From: Leucosporidium creatinivorum
Lineage: Eukaryota; Basidiomycota; Microbotryomycetes; Leucosporidiales; Leucosporidiaceae
Reading direction: 5' to 3'
DNA length: 64,000 nucleotides
Assembly (NCBI GenBank): GCA_001600635.1
Contig: BCKL01000016.1
Span: 300,449-364,448, forward strand
A model generated the notes under the pieces. The model was not told where the DNA came from, did no database searches, and saw nothing but the letters and a program-made list of their open reading frames with translations. Position 1 is the first letter of the stretch. The number at the start of each line of letters is the position of its first letter. This document shows, piece by piece, positions 9,305-22,900 of the stretch. The position numbers and the translations under genes are program-made.

Positions 9305-12269
9305 TCAGTAGCTGTACTCGTCGCTGTAGTACATCTGCGGAATGAAGATGATCAGCGATATGTACTCTTCCGAAACGCGAGAGACGACCAACTTACGTCA
9401 AAGTCGGGCGACAAAGGACTAGCCTCGGCCGACTTCTCCTCAAGCTCGGGTTCGGGCTCGCCGACTCCCATCATCGTCAAGTTGGGCGGCTGGTCGCGAC
9501 CACCGCTGTAGTAGCCGGAGCCGCCATAGCGGAAGTGGGAGTCGTGCTGCTTGAAGGCGTGTTGGACCTGTTCAGAGAGCAGAGGGTCAGCTCGAGCTCG
9601 GCGCAGACGTCGACTCACTAGTCCTGCCCAGTTCAAATCGATCGTCTGCACGGGGGTCAAGGCGGCGGGAGGCTGTCCCCAAGGGGTGTAAGGCCTCGTC
9701 CCCTGGGCTTTGCAGCCCCTGCACTCCCACACCTCTCCGAGCTTTTCCAACTGAGCCTCCTCGAACTTGGCCTCGTCCAATCCTGCTTGCTCGATCGCTT
9801 TCCTAAGCGCCGTGATCCACTTGGTGCTTCCGAACGTCGAGTATCCGGACCCTCGGTGCACCGAGTGCTCGTGCAGGCGCATCTCGGCGTACGTGAACGA
9901 GGGGAGGCAGGTGCTGCCTGCGGTGCTGACCTCGCCGCAGCGCAATCGAGCGAGAGGGTGGGCGAAGAGAGGATCCATCTCCTCCTCGGTGATGGTGGAG
10001 GGAATATGGGCTTTAGTAGCGTTATTCCACTTGACTTCGGCCTTGCCGATGAGCTGCTCGAGGTTGGGGAAGGGGACCTTGGCGGCGAGGAGGGGACGAG
10101 CCATCTTGACGAAGTAGCGAGCCTTGTCCTCCTTCTTCCTCTTCTCAACATCGGCGAGAATGTCGTCCAGGCTAGCGAGCCACAGTCCTTCGTTGATGGT
10201 ATAGCCGTCGGGCTGCTCGGGCTTCCAGTGGTCCTGCACCGAGGGCAGCTCGACGAAGACTTGCAGAGGAGGGAATGTAGCCTTTTCGAGGCCGTCCGGA
10301 AGAGCTTCGAGCATCTGCTGGTAGAGAGGGGCGACGAGGAGGGAGCGTTGGCGTCGGCGGTCGGCGAGGTCGCTCTCGCGATGGCGGTTCGCGTTGCCGA
10401 CGACCTCGGCGATGACGGCGGTCGAGATCTTGTTCCAGACTATTGAAGGAGAAATGCGAGGTTGGTGAGTACGGCGCGAGCGAGAGGTCACGAGCGCGCG
10501 ACTCACTGGCGTCGGTCAAAGGACGGGGCTGGTCGACCAAGTTCGCAGTTCCCCAGAAGCTGCAGTCGCGAGCGTCGTGTCCCAGAGCGATGAGCTTCTG
10601 CTTGATGCTATGTGTGTTGGATGGAGGTCAGCTCGGCGTCGCGAGCGGAAGCGAGCGTTTCGGTCGATCTCACGCGTCGCGGCGCTGAGCTCGCAAGTCC
10701 TGGTTCGAGGTCCTCCTTTCGGCAGCCGACGATTTCTCCCACTTATAGATGGCGTTGCCGTCCTGTAGTAGCGGTAAAGGCAGCGAGCCAGGTCAGTTTC
10801 GCTCCCACTCTCGGGCGAAAGTTTGAGAGAGGACTTACGGCCGTAGCGTGAGTCACCATCTCCTTCCTCGCATCGATGAAAGCACGAAGCACAGCCGCGG
10901 GACTTTCTCCCTCCTCCTCGTCATCCTCGACGACCGCCTTCTGCTTTCCCTTGCCCTTAGCCTTGGCCTTCGAGACCGAGCCATCCTTCGCGGCCGCTTC
11001 GTCGACGGCGGCCTGGAGCTCGACGAGCTTGGCGTCGAGCTTGAGCGTATCTTGCTTGAAGAAGTAGTGACGTCCAGAGCGGTTCTGGCCCGTGAGCGAG
11101 ACTGTTTGGAAGCAGAAAGAAGTCAGCGGCCGAACGGCGCCAACGGGGAGGGGCCGACGTACTGAGGGTGAAAGGCATGCAGGCGAGGGTCTGATTATGT
11201 CCGAGACCGCGAAACTGGTTCTGCGCGATGAGGCTATGGTTCGAGTCGAGCGAGGAAGGGTCAGCTTTCGGCGTCGGTGGAATCGGGGCAGACCAAAGCC
11301 TACTTGGTCTTCTTGCACTTGCGGCACCAGCGGGCACGGATGAAGTAGTCGACAATAGAGGCGCGTCCTTTGCCGCAGACCTGTTTGAGGGAAGCAGAGT
11401 GAGCGAGCGCAATGCCGAGATCAAGGGCCTCGGAGCAGCATGCGACTGACCATGCAGTTGCGTTCAAAGACCAAGGAAGCGTACGCCGCCTCGCTCATGT
11501 CGTCGGCTTGTAGATCGGGGAGGAGGACGTTGCGGCGGGCGAGACTCCAGATGGACTTGGACGACTTGCTCATGAAGAGGGAGCGGAAGGTCTTTGAGAC
11601 GCGGCTCATCGAGAGAAGGGTGAGAGGGTCAAGATGTCCAGCAATCTGCGTGAGAGGGAGCGGCGAGGAACGTGGGTGGGAGGTAGCGAAGAGAAGCGTG
11701 GAGGTCAGTGAGCGGTCGCCGAGCAGTCGAGAGGGAGCCGAGACTCACCTCGCAAAGGACGTCGAGAGGCATCGCTTGAAAGTACTCGAGCTTCCCCGCC
11801 TTGCTTTTGCCCTTGCCCTTGGCCTTGATCTGCTTCGTGACAGTCGAGGTGGAGCCCGAACCGCGTCGCGCCTTCTTGCTTGCGGGAACGTCGAAGTCTG
11901 CGAGAGCGACTGAGCGACGGGTGGATGTGATGATCTCCAGTCTACTTACCCTCATCATCCGACTCGTCGTACACCTTGGTCACCTTACTGCCAGAGCGCT
12001 TGCTGTTGTTGCTGCTGACCTCGCTCTGCGCGTCGAGCTCGTCTTCGGCTGTATCGCACAGGTCAGCTTGAGCCCTTATACCATAGAAGTAGGCCCGCTG
12101 TAGGCTCACCCTCGCTGTACTCGTCGCTGTCGCCCTGCAGCGCCGCTTGCTGTTCCCCCGCGCTCGTTCCCTGCTGCTCGTCTTCCAGCTCGTCGTCGCT
12201 GAGCGTAACATCCTCGTCAGAAAGAGGCTCTTCGTAGCTGACAGTGTTGCTCTGGCTGCCACGCGCCAT
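9305..12269 (-). CDS. Large F-box protein with two Cys pairs
   Basis: Probable substrate adaptor of an SCF ubiquitin ligase. Many exons give about 780 residues. Residues 1-140 are acidic, then Lys/Ser-rich and look disordered. The F-box follows (AMPLDVLCE, IAGHLDPLTLLSMSRVSKTFRSL). Directly after it comes a Cys-rich piece with CMVCGKG and CRKCKKT, suggesting a small zinc site. The middle is charged with a KAKGKGKQK stretch. The C-terminal half is a long folded-looking region unlike LRR or WD40 repeats and contains another Cys pair, CRGCKAQ. The last exon is tiny (MYYSDEYSY). The start ATG at 12269 is preceded by a likely 5'-UTR intron ending at 12270. The substrate is unknown. Confidence 0.75.
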
Positions 12270-12749
12270 CCTGCCAGATCGTAAAAGTGTCGAGATGAGG
12301 GGGAGGGAGAGAGGCTTCTGAGAAGTTGGGCTCGAGAGTCAGGGGTCGCTCGACTGTAGGCAAGCAAAGATGAGCAATTGCAACATCTAGGCCGCTCTCG
12401 CTGCTGCTGCTTACCACCCTGCAGTCCTCCCATTGTCGTTCAACGTTCGGCCCTTGGGCGTGAAGAACGAACGGGGTGCGCTACAGCTTACTTTGCGGCG
12501 AGTCGGGCGGTGAGCTCTTCCGGAATAATGTTTTGAGCTCATGTACCCCCTGTGGGAGTAGTGAAGAGGCTAGAGACAGCAGAAGCCGTAGCCAACCCTT
12601 CGCCGAGCTGCTCCACCCGCCGACTTTCGACTCTTGTGTGTATTGTGTTAGCTACAAAGCAGCTGCCTGAGATTGGAAAACCTCTCGCGAGCTGCTGCGG
12701 GAAGCTGAGAGTCTTGCGATGGCGATTGAGAAGACTGGAAGAGCGTGTA
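12270..12749. promoter_or_regulatory. Upstream region of the F-box gene, up to repeat B
   Basis: About 480 bases. Minus-strand sequence just above the ATG at 12269 has a 5'-UTR intron pattern: a GTAAGC donor near 12414 and a CAG acceptor next to the ATG. An upstream ATG at 12433 would not splice into the same frame. The remainder looks non-coding. Confidence 0.45.
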
Positions 12750-13740
12750 GCTGCTCGGCGCCGATTTTCGAGCTCTCGCGGCGGGCGTAAGGCTCCTACC
12801 GGCTTCAAGTCGGCAAGGGAGGTAGCTACAAACTCTATGAGGCTGATTCGTTGCACCAGCGCATCCCGGAGCCCTCTGCTGCACCTCGAGAACGGCTGAG
12901 CTAAAATGGGGGGTCCGAGCGTCAGGCCAAGACGAGCTCGCCTGTAGCTCAGCTGCAGCTCGGTTTCCTCTCTTTCTCTCCTACCACATCCTGCTCAGTC
13001 TTCGAGGAGCGCTCCAGCTCTCATGACAAGGCTTGTGCAGCTCTCCTACAGCGTTCTCATGTTCTCCCTCCCCTCTCCTCTCCCCCCCTTGCCTCTGCCC
13101 CTTCGTCTCGCTTCTCCAATCGCTCTGTTAGCTTCCTAGCACTACTGATACCCCCACATCCCACCCTTCACCTGCCCTCCCTCGCCACACGCCTCCCTCT
13201 CAGTCAACCCGAGCACGAGCGCCTCCTTGTGAGGAGGACGACTGCTCTACTCACGGTCCTCGAGCTAGAACACGGTCAGTGTCGCGCGGCTATGTTTTCA
13301 GGCAGCCTCAGTGGGTAAGCCCGGCCTCTTCCCCCACCCCGCTAGCTCACATAGAGGACCAGGGCGTCAGACCGACTGGGGGATGAGAATCGAGTGGAGC
13401 CCGAGGAGTCGCCGAGCCGAGCTTGGACAGCATCTGTAGCTGCTCAGGTTAGGCTTGGTTGAGTGTGCAGGTCTTGCTTAGCTTCTTGTTTAGCTTACTA
13501 CCACGCCGCAAGGCTACCAAACACAACTGGGCGGCTCACTTCGGTGAGTCGCCCGCAGAAACCGGTCGCCGAAACAGAGTGAGCCCATGAAGTCGGTCGC
13601 GAGGTCTATCTAGCCAATGAAGGGCGCTGAGCGTACAAGGATAACACTGGAAACACCAGTAGCTCTTGGCGACTCCCTGTGAGCTTTCAGCGAGATCGAT
13701 ACAGCCCTCTTCGCCGAGCATCGCCAAGAAGCTCTCGAGG
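12750..13740. repeat. Interspersed repeat, copy B
   Basis: Full version of the repeat, in the same orientation as copy C and inverted relative to copy A. Blocks shared with both include the Ser/Ala-like stretch at 12880-12910, the C/T-rich tract at 13060-13110 and the segment 13370-13600. It also carries 13129-13355, the part hidden by the gap in A, which includes a short imperfect hairpin near 13222. Homology to C stops near 13720, short of the region where A and C continue into the remnant gene. No terminal repeats or coding frame were found; the class is unknown. Confidence 0.85.
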
Positions 13741-13837
13741 GCGCAGATGACCGAGAATAGTGTCCATGACTTAATATACAGACAAGTGTCCATGTCTAAC
13801 CTAACTAATTAACCAAATATATGACTCCCAAAGACCT

Positions 13838-16074
13838 CTATTCATTCTTGATCTTGAAGAACACCTTGCGAGTGAGGCCGTCCGAGCCAACCTCCTCCCT
13901 ACGCGACAGCTGGTACCCTCCGAGGCGGGGGAGGACCTGGATCTTGATGATGTACCACAGAAGGCCGAGTCCGATGATCCCGAAGCCGACTACCACGTGG
14001 AGATAGTAGGGAAGCGAGTCATAGGGACCACTCTCGCCTGCTGAAGGAGGAACGAGGGGTGCGGCGATGAGGAAGAGGTTGGCGAGGAAGTAGAAGATGG
14101 AGACGGGAAGGGTGGCCTTGATCGGCGAGCTCCAGCCGTACTGCTCCTTGCGAATGGTGACGATAATGAGACCGAGGGCGACGAGGGCGTTGAAGATGTT
14201 GAGCGGGTAGGAGATGAGGTTGAGGAGGAAGGAGTAGATGTCGCCGCCGGGAGGAGCGAGCATGATGATGAGGGAGACAGCCCATTGAAGAGCGAGTCCG
14301 GCGAAGGGAGCGTTGAAGGGCTTGTTGCTGGCGAAGAAACGGCTGAAGGGGAGAGCGCCCTCCCTGCCGAGCTCCTGGTTGATGCGACCCTGACCGAAGA
14401 GAACGGCAAGAACGTTGCCGATGGCGGAGAGGGCGATGATGACCGAGACGGCGCGTCCAGCGGTCTCGCCGAACATCTTGGTGAAGAAGACGGCGGCAAT
14501 GAGGCGATCGGAGTTCATGATCTCCTCCTTGGAGACGGCGGCAAAGAAGGCGATGTTGACGAGCATGTCTGTTGAAAGAGAGATTGTTAGCAAGAGCCGA
14601 GCACCGAGAGCTAAAGCGAGCAGGAAAGCGTACAGAGGATGGTAACGAGGATCATGGCGAGGGGAGCAGCAGTGCGGATCGTCTTGACAGGGTTGCGGAT
14701 CTCGGAGAGCGCATAAAAAGCGTTGGAGAAACCGACGAAGGCCCAAATGCTGTACAAGGAAGGAGAGATCAGCAAAAATTCGCCGCTGGCTAGCGCGGGA
14801 CGCGCTCGGTGGAAGCTGCGCCGACAGCGGGCCAGTCAAATGGACGTACACATTGTACAGACTGTTGACAAAGCTGTTGGCGTCGCTCTTGGATCCAGCA
14901 AAAGCGTTGACAAAGTTGGAGGGGTTCGGCGCTCCTCCCTTGACGTGACCTCCGAGGGCAACGAAGCCGGCAATGATGATGAAGAGGAGCACGCCAATCT
15001 TGAAGACTCCTAGGACGTTCTGGAGCCTGATGCCCCACTCTGCGACAAGGAAAAGGGTGTCAGAAAGGCTGCTCAGAAAGGCTGCTCCGAGCAGAAGGGC
15101 ATGCGCTGTGTCAAGAGGAGCGCGGAGACTCACTGGGGATGCAGCCGTGAACGAGGAGGGCGAAGGTGACGACGGCGACTCCGATAGCACGCTGGTTCCA
15201 ACGAGTGACCTCAGTGTTGGCAGCGTTAAGCAACATCTCTCCCGCGTAGACCGAGCTGAATGAAAAGCAGGTCAGCGTCTCGTTCCAGGCTCCAAAGACT
15301 GAGCGAGCGACTCACTTTCCCGAAGGCCATCCGAGGAGAGCGGCGTAGATCCCATACAGGCATGTGATGGCGTACAGCGGTTTGCGGTAGGCAAACTCGA
15401 GGTACACCTTCTCCCCTCCCGAGCGGGGAAGAGCGCTGGCCCATTCCTAGAGGGAAGAGAGTCAGCTCGGCGCCGAGAATAGGAGGATGGGCAACGTACG
15501 AGGTAGACGGCGAGTCCAGCAGCGGCGATGATAGCTCCGATGACCCACAGAATTAATGCGAGTCCGATGGACCCCGTGGACGTGACGATGGAAGCGGGCG
15601 TAGCGAAGATACCTGAGAAAGAAGGTCAGCCGAGCCCTCAATTGACGAGAGGAGAAGGCGGCGACTGGCAAGCCTCCATCCAGCTCGCGAGGCAGCCCTT
15701 AGCAGAACAAGATCCCTCGTCACTTACCAGTCCCGATCATACGGTTAGCGATTAACATCACCGCTGAGAAGGTTCCCAGTCTGCGATTTCCCTCGGGGAC
15801 CTTGTCGAAAGACTCTCCATCGTTGTCGCCTACAGGAAAGAAGAGAGAAGGTCAGCCCTCGCCGAGCAGTGGCGACGGGGCTTGCGCCGAGCTCGGCGCT
15901 CGCAAGACCGACGAGAGCGTGGCTCAGGATAGTCAGACGTAGATGTAACCTACCAGCATTGACATGTTGGATAACAGTGTCATCCACGACCTTTTTACTA
16001 GCGAATCCCTCGTTGACGTCAAAGTTCGAGTCGGCCTTCTTGATGCTGGGGTCGGAAGAGGGTGCAACACTCAT
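13838..16074 (-). CDS. MUP1-like high-affinity amino acid (methionine) permease
   Basis: Plasma-membrane APC-superfamily permease of the fungal Mup1 type, expected to import methionine and related neutral amino acids by proton symport. About ten exons give roughly 550 residues. A hydrophilic N-terminus is followed by NRRLGTFSAVMLIANRMIGTGIF, the APC TM1 signature with the Mup1-type IGTGIFATP. About 12 hydrophobic segments follow. Other landmarks are EWASALPRSGGEKVYLEF, the conserved YALSEIRNPVKT loop and GWPSGK. The C-terminus is short and charged. Mup1-type carriers are ubiquitinated near the N-terminus on methionine excess; several Lys are present in the first 35 residues. Substrate specificity is inferred. 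An orphan copy of one exon lies at 59.66-59.89 kb. Confidence 0.85.
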
Positions 16075-16950
16075 GGTGGGCTAGAGGTGCAAGCCGTAAA
16101 GGTGCGGAAGGAGCAGAGAGTACGAGAGAAAGAGGAGGAAGAGAGAGGCAAGAGTCGAGACGTCCAAGGAGCCGAGCTTCTCCCTTGAAATCTCTGCAGC
16201 CCCATTGCGTGCTTCCCATCTCACATTGCGACCTGGGGGCTGGCCCAGGGATGCGAAGAAATCGGTCTGGGTGAAGAGAGCGCGTGCATCCGGCGGATCG
16301 TAGGGGAAGAGCGAGGTTCACCGCGTGAGTCCAGAGCCTGGGGAGCTCTCAGCTGAGCTGGGCGAAGGGAAGTCGTCGAAAAGTCGTGATAAGGCGTCAG
16401 TGTGGAGCAAGGTTGTAGGTAGATCCGAGTGCCGAGCAGTCGGGTGCGGCGTAAAAAATGCTTCAGCCCAGCACAAGGTCGAGCGAATGCTACTCCTCCG
16501 AGCGCTCGGACCAGCACCGCCTCCCTCGTCAAAGTCTGCTCTTGCTCCCAATCTTGCTTATCATCTCTCGGCCCCAGTTTTTAGCAACTCTCCGTCAGCG
16601 ATTGCTGGTGAAGTCGAAGTGGACGAAGTGGGATCTCACAGCTCGAGACTTGTCGATCTGCTCTGTTCGCCTGCAATTCGAGCGCCGAAGGCTTTTTCTC
16701 GGCGCCTCCTCAAGCGCCGCATCGTGGTCTGCAGCTGTACAGAGGTATGAGCAATGCCAGCGCTTTTTGCATGTCACTACTCCGATTCAGCGGCTTGCCT
16801 CGCTCCACTCTCCTACGCCCCTCCCATCAGCTCACAAGGCCTCGCCGAGCGATCGACTAGGACGGGGAAAGACGACACGAGGTTGCAAAAGAGGCAAGAA
16901 CGAAGGCTGAAACAAACTACAGGGGGGTACTGATGATGCAAGAAGGTACA
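16075..16950. promoter_or_regulatory. Intergenic: permease promoter and ATG2 3' end
   Basis: About 880 bases, the longest non-repeat intergenic stretch on this side of the window. Several short open frames on both strands have no protein-like pattern. It should contain the permease promoter. No recognised sulfur-amino-acid element (for example CACGTG) was seen. Confidence 0.4.
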
Positions 16951-19900
16951 CTACTGCGAAGAAGATGGCTGCTTGTACTTGTCGGCGGTCTCGGCTTGAG
17001 CGTCTGGGTCGAGCGAGTTGCGAAGGCCGAAGAGGGCTTTGGAGACGGCCTCGGAGGCGCCAATCATGGGCTTGAGGACGGCGATGGGTACTGCTCGAAC
17101 GACAGCGCGAACGGGGCCCTGCGAGAGAGATCATCAGCGCGAGTTTGAGCGACGAGAAGCCGAAGCAGCTCACCTCGTTGCCCGAGCGCTCATACACCTC
17201 CATGGGCACCGCGAGGATCGTCTGCGCCGCTGAACGAAAGTTGTCGCCCAAGCTACGATACGCCGACTCCATGCCTTCGCGAAGGTCGCCCGGCTGCTCA
17301 GCGTAACGACTGATGAGCTCATGGCGCTCCTCCTCGGAGAGCATGGTGATCATCTGGCCGCCCTCGTTGGCCGAGGGGGTGGGTAGAGGCGCTTCCGAGG
17401 ATGAAGGGGCGGCGGGTCGAGCACCGAGCGCAGCTTCGGCTTGCTCGAGGATGACTTGAGTGCCGGTAGCGAGGCGAGCGCCGACGTTGAGGGCTTCGAG
17501 AGTCGTTTGCTTGGCAAAGGCCGACGCGCCTTTTTGCAGTCCACGCACAATACGACCATCCTTGCGATACTGCTCGATGGGCAGCAGCACGAGGTTGGCG
17601 ACTCCTGATCCGACGTTGACGACCGAGCGAACGGGCGCAATGCCAGAGATGACGTCGGCGAGTTGGTTGGCCTTGACGTCGGGCGTCCAGATATCTTGTA
17701 CGAGCTCCGAAAGACGGGTTGAGCCGGAGATCTGATGTGAGCGACGTTTCAAGGTCAGCGAGCCGAAGCAGCGAAGCGAGGGCGAAACGTACACCAGTGA
17801 CCACGAGATGGCGAAGGGTCATCTCGGATCCATCAAAGTGGAAGAAGTTCATGAACTCAGCCGTCTTGCCTTGGCGAAGAGCATGGTAGTCGACCCGCTT
17901 CGGCTTATAATCGAGCTTGATCTTGACGGGGAGGATCTCGACGCGTTCTGCGAAAAGAGGCGCGTCAGCTCTGTAGCTGAGACGCGGAACACAAACGTAC
18001 GGAAGAAGGGTTCCACGACGGGCGTGTTGGGCTCGGTACTGGGAGCAGCATCTCCAGCGGAGGGAAGCTTGAAGGCGCCGAACGCCTTGAGAAAGTCGAG
18101 GGCATCCTGGTCGATGTAGAGGCGCAGAGGGTTGATCTTGATCTGCGAAAGAGAAAAGATCAGCGCCGATAAGGAGAGTGCTAGAAGGAGAGACCCACCT
18201 TCATGACGACTTCCTCCTGTCCTGACGATGGCTTGTTCGTCGAGCGAACCTTGCTCGACTCGAAGCGGACCATGGGCGCGCCACTCGATCTCACTACACC
18301 CCCATCGCTCGGCCTCAGCTCCGTCAAGAACTTCTTCCAAGTCGAGGTGCGAATGTTGTCGACAATCTCGAACGAGTCGAGGTCGGCGCGGATCTTCGAG
18401 GCGATTTGACTCGTCGATGGGTGCGTGTCGAAGGCGGCGTGGACACCCGAGAGCTTGACCTCGATGGCGAAGGCTTTCGAGCGAGTCAGGCGCTTGCGAG
18501 CCTTACCGACGAGCGTAGCCTTGCGAGCGGAGGGCGGCTGGCTAGCCTGACCGGCGAGCGTCTGCCAGCTGCTGACGGTGCTTTCGGCGTCCGTCTGGCC
18601 ATCATCGAGCTCTTCGTTGATGGCGGCGAGTAGTTGTTGGCGAGGTAGCTCCGAGGCGCCAGGCGGGAGACCCAGCTGGACCGAGCCGAACATGAGCACC
18701 GAAGCGTCGTCGGCGCTGGCATCGGGCGCTTGACCGCTGGCGAGAAGCTGTCGGATCTTCTCGAGGCGGCGGCGGACGGCCTTCGCCTCTTCCTCGATCG
18801 CCTTGCGAGTAGCAAACCAGTCGTAGCCCTCGTGGATGTGGATGGTAACGTCGAGGTTGGTGAGGCGACAACGGACGACGCTGGCGGGAGTTCTGTAAAA
18901 TAAAGGGAGTCAGATCGCGGACGCTGCAGAAGACCTAAGGTGCAGGCTTACCCAGTGATTTGCCCGCTGTCCACTCGTGGTTCGGAGAGGAAGCCATCGA
19001 TGATCTGAAGGCCTCGAGGGTCGAGCATGCGAATCGTCTCGCCGTCGATGTCCGAGATGACCTGTCCTTGAGCGTCGGCCTGGGTACTCGAGCGACCAGG
19101 CGTCGGTGTGGTGGATCCTTGCTGCAGGGCGTCGGCGAGGTAGTCAAAGTTGCTGGGGACGTCGTCGTCGAGGATCTCGGGCATCTCGGGGAAGGAAGGC
19201 GCCGAGTGGAAGGCGGCGGGATCGACGCTCGCTGTAGTCGTCGATATTAGTGGGACTCGCTGACCAGAAGCTAAGAGAGCTCACCCAAGAGATCGGCCGA
19301 CTTCTCGCGCGTCGCAAGGCGCCTTAATGTCGACGGCGCAGAGGCAGAGCTGCGAGATGGGGGTAAACTTCGAGTACGACGAGGAAGAGCTGGACAGAGA
19401 CTGACGCTGGCCGCTTGAAGCATTCCGAGTCGAGCAAATCCGTTACGAGCGCGCCGACGCTAGCTGCCGTGTCAGCGCAGACGGCGAGCTGAAGCTTGGT
19501 GTCGTTGACGAGGAGCTGTAGGGAAGTCAGCGAGCGGCTCGCATAAGACATGGGAGGACTGAAAAGCTCACCTCAAAGTCGGGGTAGATGAGGCCGTTGC
19601 CTTGTCGAGCTTGGATCGACGACCGCTCGAGATCCAGCAGCTGCACGAATCCTCTCGACTTCCAGTACTCGCAACCGGTGCGGCTCGAGGTGTAGGGCTC
19701 GGTCAGATCTTCTTGACTATCCACGGCGAGTGCGCGGACGCCAGCGAGCTCGACTGTAGCCAGCGTTCGTGGCATGTCGGGCATGAGGTTCGTCGAAAGG
19801 CGCGCCTCGGCGAGCGAGATGACCAGGTGAGACGAGAGGGTGGGCGGGGTGAGATGGATGGATCCGTCGGCGATGCGAAGGCGAAGGCGAGTGAGTTCGT

Positions 19901-22900
19901 TGGGCACGACTGTCTCGAAGGCCTAGTGGAGGGAACAAAGTCAGCGGAGAACTCGGCCGAGGGAGGCATTGCTAACGCACTCCTGCGGGGGCTTTTGCGA
20001 AGGCAGAGAGCTCTTGCAGCCAAGCCAGGTCGGAGGTGAGGTAGTAGGTAAAGTTTGACAGGACGAGTTGGACCTTGGACTCCTGGAGGCCCGTTTCTTT
20101 CTCGACCGAGCTCGTGAAGGCGAGTTTGAGTAGGGGCGGGGTGGCGACGGTCTGGTATATCGGTCAGCTAGCGCAGAGTGAAAAGGTGATAAATGATGTA
20201 CGAGGTTGCGAGGCAGTGTCCTGGTCATGATGGAGACGACGGGCGACGAAGAGATGTCCTTCAGCTCGATGTCGCCGACGATGACCTCGGCGCGAAGGTC
20301 GTTCTGTGCAACGCAAGAGGTCAGAGAGGAGTCAGAAAGACAGTGAGGGCAAGTGAAAGCTACCTTGCTGTTGCGTAGAAGATCGACCGAGATCTCGAGG
20401 TCCGAAGCGAGCCCGTGAAGGTGACGGGGCGATGTAGGCTCGGCCTGCTTTTCTCTGGTGAGATAGAGGTCGACGACGACTGTGTAGAGAGAACCGTCAG
20501 TATGGCCCCTACCGAAAACAAGAGATCGCTTACCATCGGTGATGCCCACGGTAAAGGTAACAGCGCTCGCTCCATCGCCGCCGCTCTCCGAGCTGTCACT
20601 AGCCGTCCTCCTGAAGCTCTTGGCGCCGAAGTACCTGCTCCCGATCATCTTGGGGTTCTCCCTCCTCTCGCTATCTGACTCGTAGCCAACGTTGGCCGCG
20701 CTGGCGCCGCCGAAGGTGCGATCGCTCCACTGGGCGATGTCGTCGGCGAAGAGCTGCAGGCCGTCGAGAGTGGGCTTGTCGAGCGAGGAGCGAAGGAGAG
20801 GAATACGACAGTCGACAGAGGTGGTGGAAGTCGGCGGATGCAGCGAGTCGCGGGAGGAGGAGAGGTCGACGGCGGCGACTGTGCTCACGACGACCGTGGG
20901 AGGAGTTGAGTGGACCGTAAGGGCGTCCGAAGGGTCCAGGGGAAGTGCGGAGATGGCGAGGAAAGACGAAGCTTGGAGAGCTATGTATGAGAAGCGCCCA
21001 TCAGCGCCGCCTAGACCCCGACCGAGCATCAAACTCACCTTGCGCAGGAAGGAGGAAGAGCAAGGCTGTATCCCAGGTGGGTTTGATAGCATCCGTCGGT
21101 CCGTCATGGTCTTGTACGAGCTCCATCTTGATTCCGTGCACGTCGAGGATGGCGATTCCCGACCTAACCTTGCCCAGACCTTCGGCCCTCCTGCCTCGCG
21201 GCGGCGGACAGCGAATCTCGACCCTCAACATTTCGCACTGCAGCCGAAACGCCGACTGAGGCTCTAAACCTCGTATCGGTTCGAAGGCGAGGTCGTCGAG
21301 GACGCGGTGCGAAGAGAATGGCGTCGCGGGTCGAGGAGTGCGAGCGTGAGGAGTGGAAGGGGCGGCAGGAAAGCCCGGTGGCGCGTTGCGAGTTGACGGA
21401 AGAGCATCGGCGATAGATGTGACGTAGGGGAGGATACGCTCGACGAGTGTGAGGTCGAGGAAGACGTGGATAGGTAGCAGCTGGAGCGAGGCTGCGAAAC
21501 AGTCCAGGTCAGCTATTGTGCCACGATCTCGAGCCTTCGTAACTCACTGCGACCTTCATCTAGCGTAAGTGTGGCCGCGGCCGTTGATCTCGGTGCTTGT
21601 TGAGGCGGTTCGGCTCTCGCTCCCGAGCTTCCCCTCTGCTGCCTCGCCTTGACCTTGACCTTCCATCCTCGCCCTTCCGCCGCCCTATGCTCCAGCCAGT
21701 CGAAGGTCTCGAACGACGGAAAGCTGGTCTGACTTCCTTCCAGCTCGTACTGCTTGGAAAGATTGGCGTCCGAGATGATGATGGGGAGGGACCGGATCTC
21801 CCCACCGAGAGAGGTCGATTCGGTGAGCGAGAAGGAACGGAGGGGGAATGCGGTTTGCGGAGGCTCGTTGGGTACACGAACGACCCACGCGCCGAGGCCT
21901 TCGAGGCGCAGGCGGAGATGATCTTGGGGAAGGCTGAAGGTCTTAGGCTGGTTCCAGAAGGCGGCGAGCTCGGCGGCCGAGGGCGACGGCGAGGCCGCGT
22001 CGTAGACGAGTACGACGTTGATCGCCTTGAGGTTGATAGCGACAGTGATCGCTGAGGCGGTGGTGGAGCGCGAAGGGGCAGGCGGTAGTGGTGAAGGAGG
22101 AGCTGGGGGGGAGGAGCTCGAGAGGGCGGTGGCGAGGTGCAGCAGGGCGTGGACTTGTTGGGGGAGTAGGAGGAGGGAGATGGGACCAGAGACTGATGAA
22201 TGGATATTCAGCTCTGGTGGTCGACGACGAAGAGGCGGAGGAGGGCTCGAGTCGCTATTCGATGGCGGTGGTGGAGGGTCTGAAGTCGGTTTGGGCGTCG
22301 ACAGGACGACATCTATAGGCTCTGTTCCGCAGGAGAGTACGAGACGGAAGCCATCGTCGGCTTCGGCGCTTGAGCAGCTTCCCTCACTCCCTCGCCTCGG
22401 CGCCAGGTCGGGCTCGATCTCGACCTCGGGGTCGAGGAAGGGGGACTCGTCGTCCGAGCTGCTGCTGTCATGATTCGACCGAGCGCGCTCAGCAATCGAG
22501 CCCATGCCGCTCGCCATGGTCGCCCCCATTCCACCCCTCGCGCTGGCATAGAGCGAGTTGCCTCCACTAGTCGCCGAGGAGAACGAGGTCCGAAGATCCG
22601 CTATGGACTGCGACATCATCATGTCGTGGTCTGGCGAAATGTCGTCCTCTTCTTCCGAGCTGGTCGAATTGGCCGAGGTGACGGTGTCGGAGGAGGCGGA
22701 TGGCGAGCGACGAGGGGTGCTGGGAGGAGAAGCTGGGGTGCGAAGGAGGATATGAGGTGGAGCGATCTTGAGGGAACGAACGGTCGCCGTCTTGTCCTGA
22801 TCGACCTTGATGCCTCCGACGGTGTCTTGCCCGCCCTTCTCGTCGGCATAGACGATCTCGGCTATCCTTATCTCCACCTCGGTGCATCCGACGAAGCCGT

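Noticed and set aside
12750-13740. LTR or terminal-inverted-repeat element
   Set aside because: I could not find matching ends, a target-site duplication or any polymerase, integrase or transposase motif in A, B or C, so no class is assigned.
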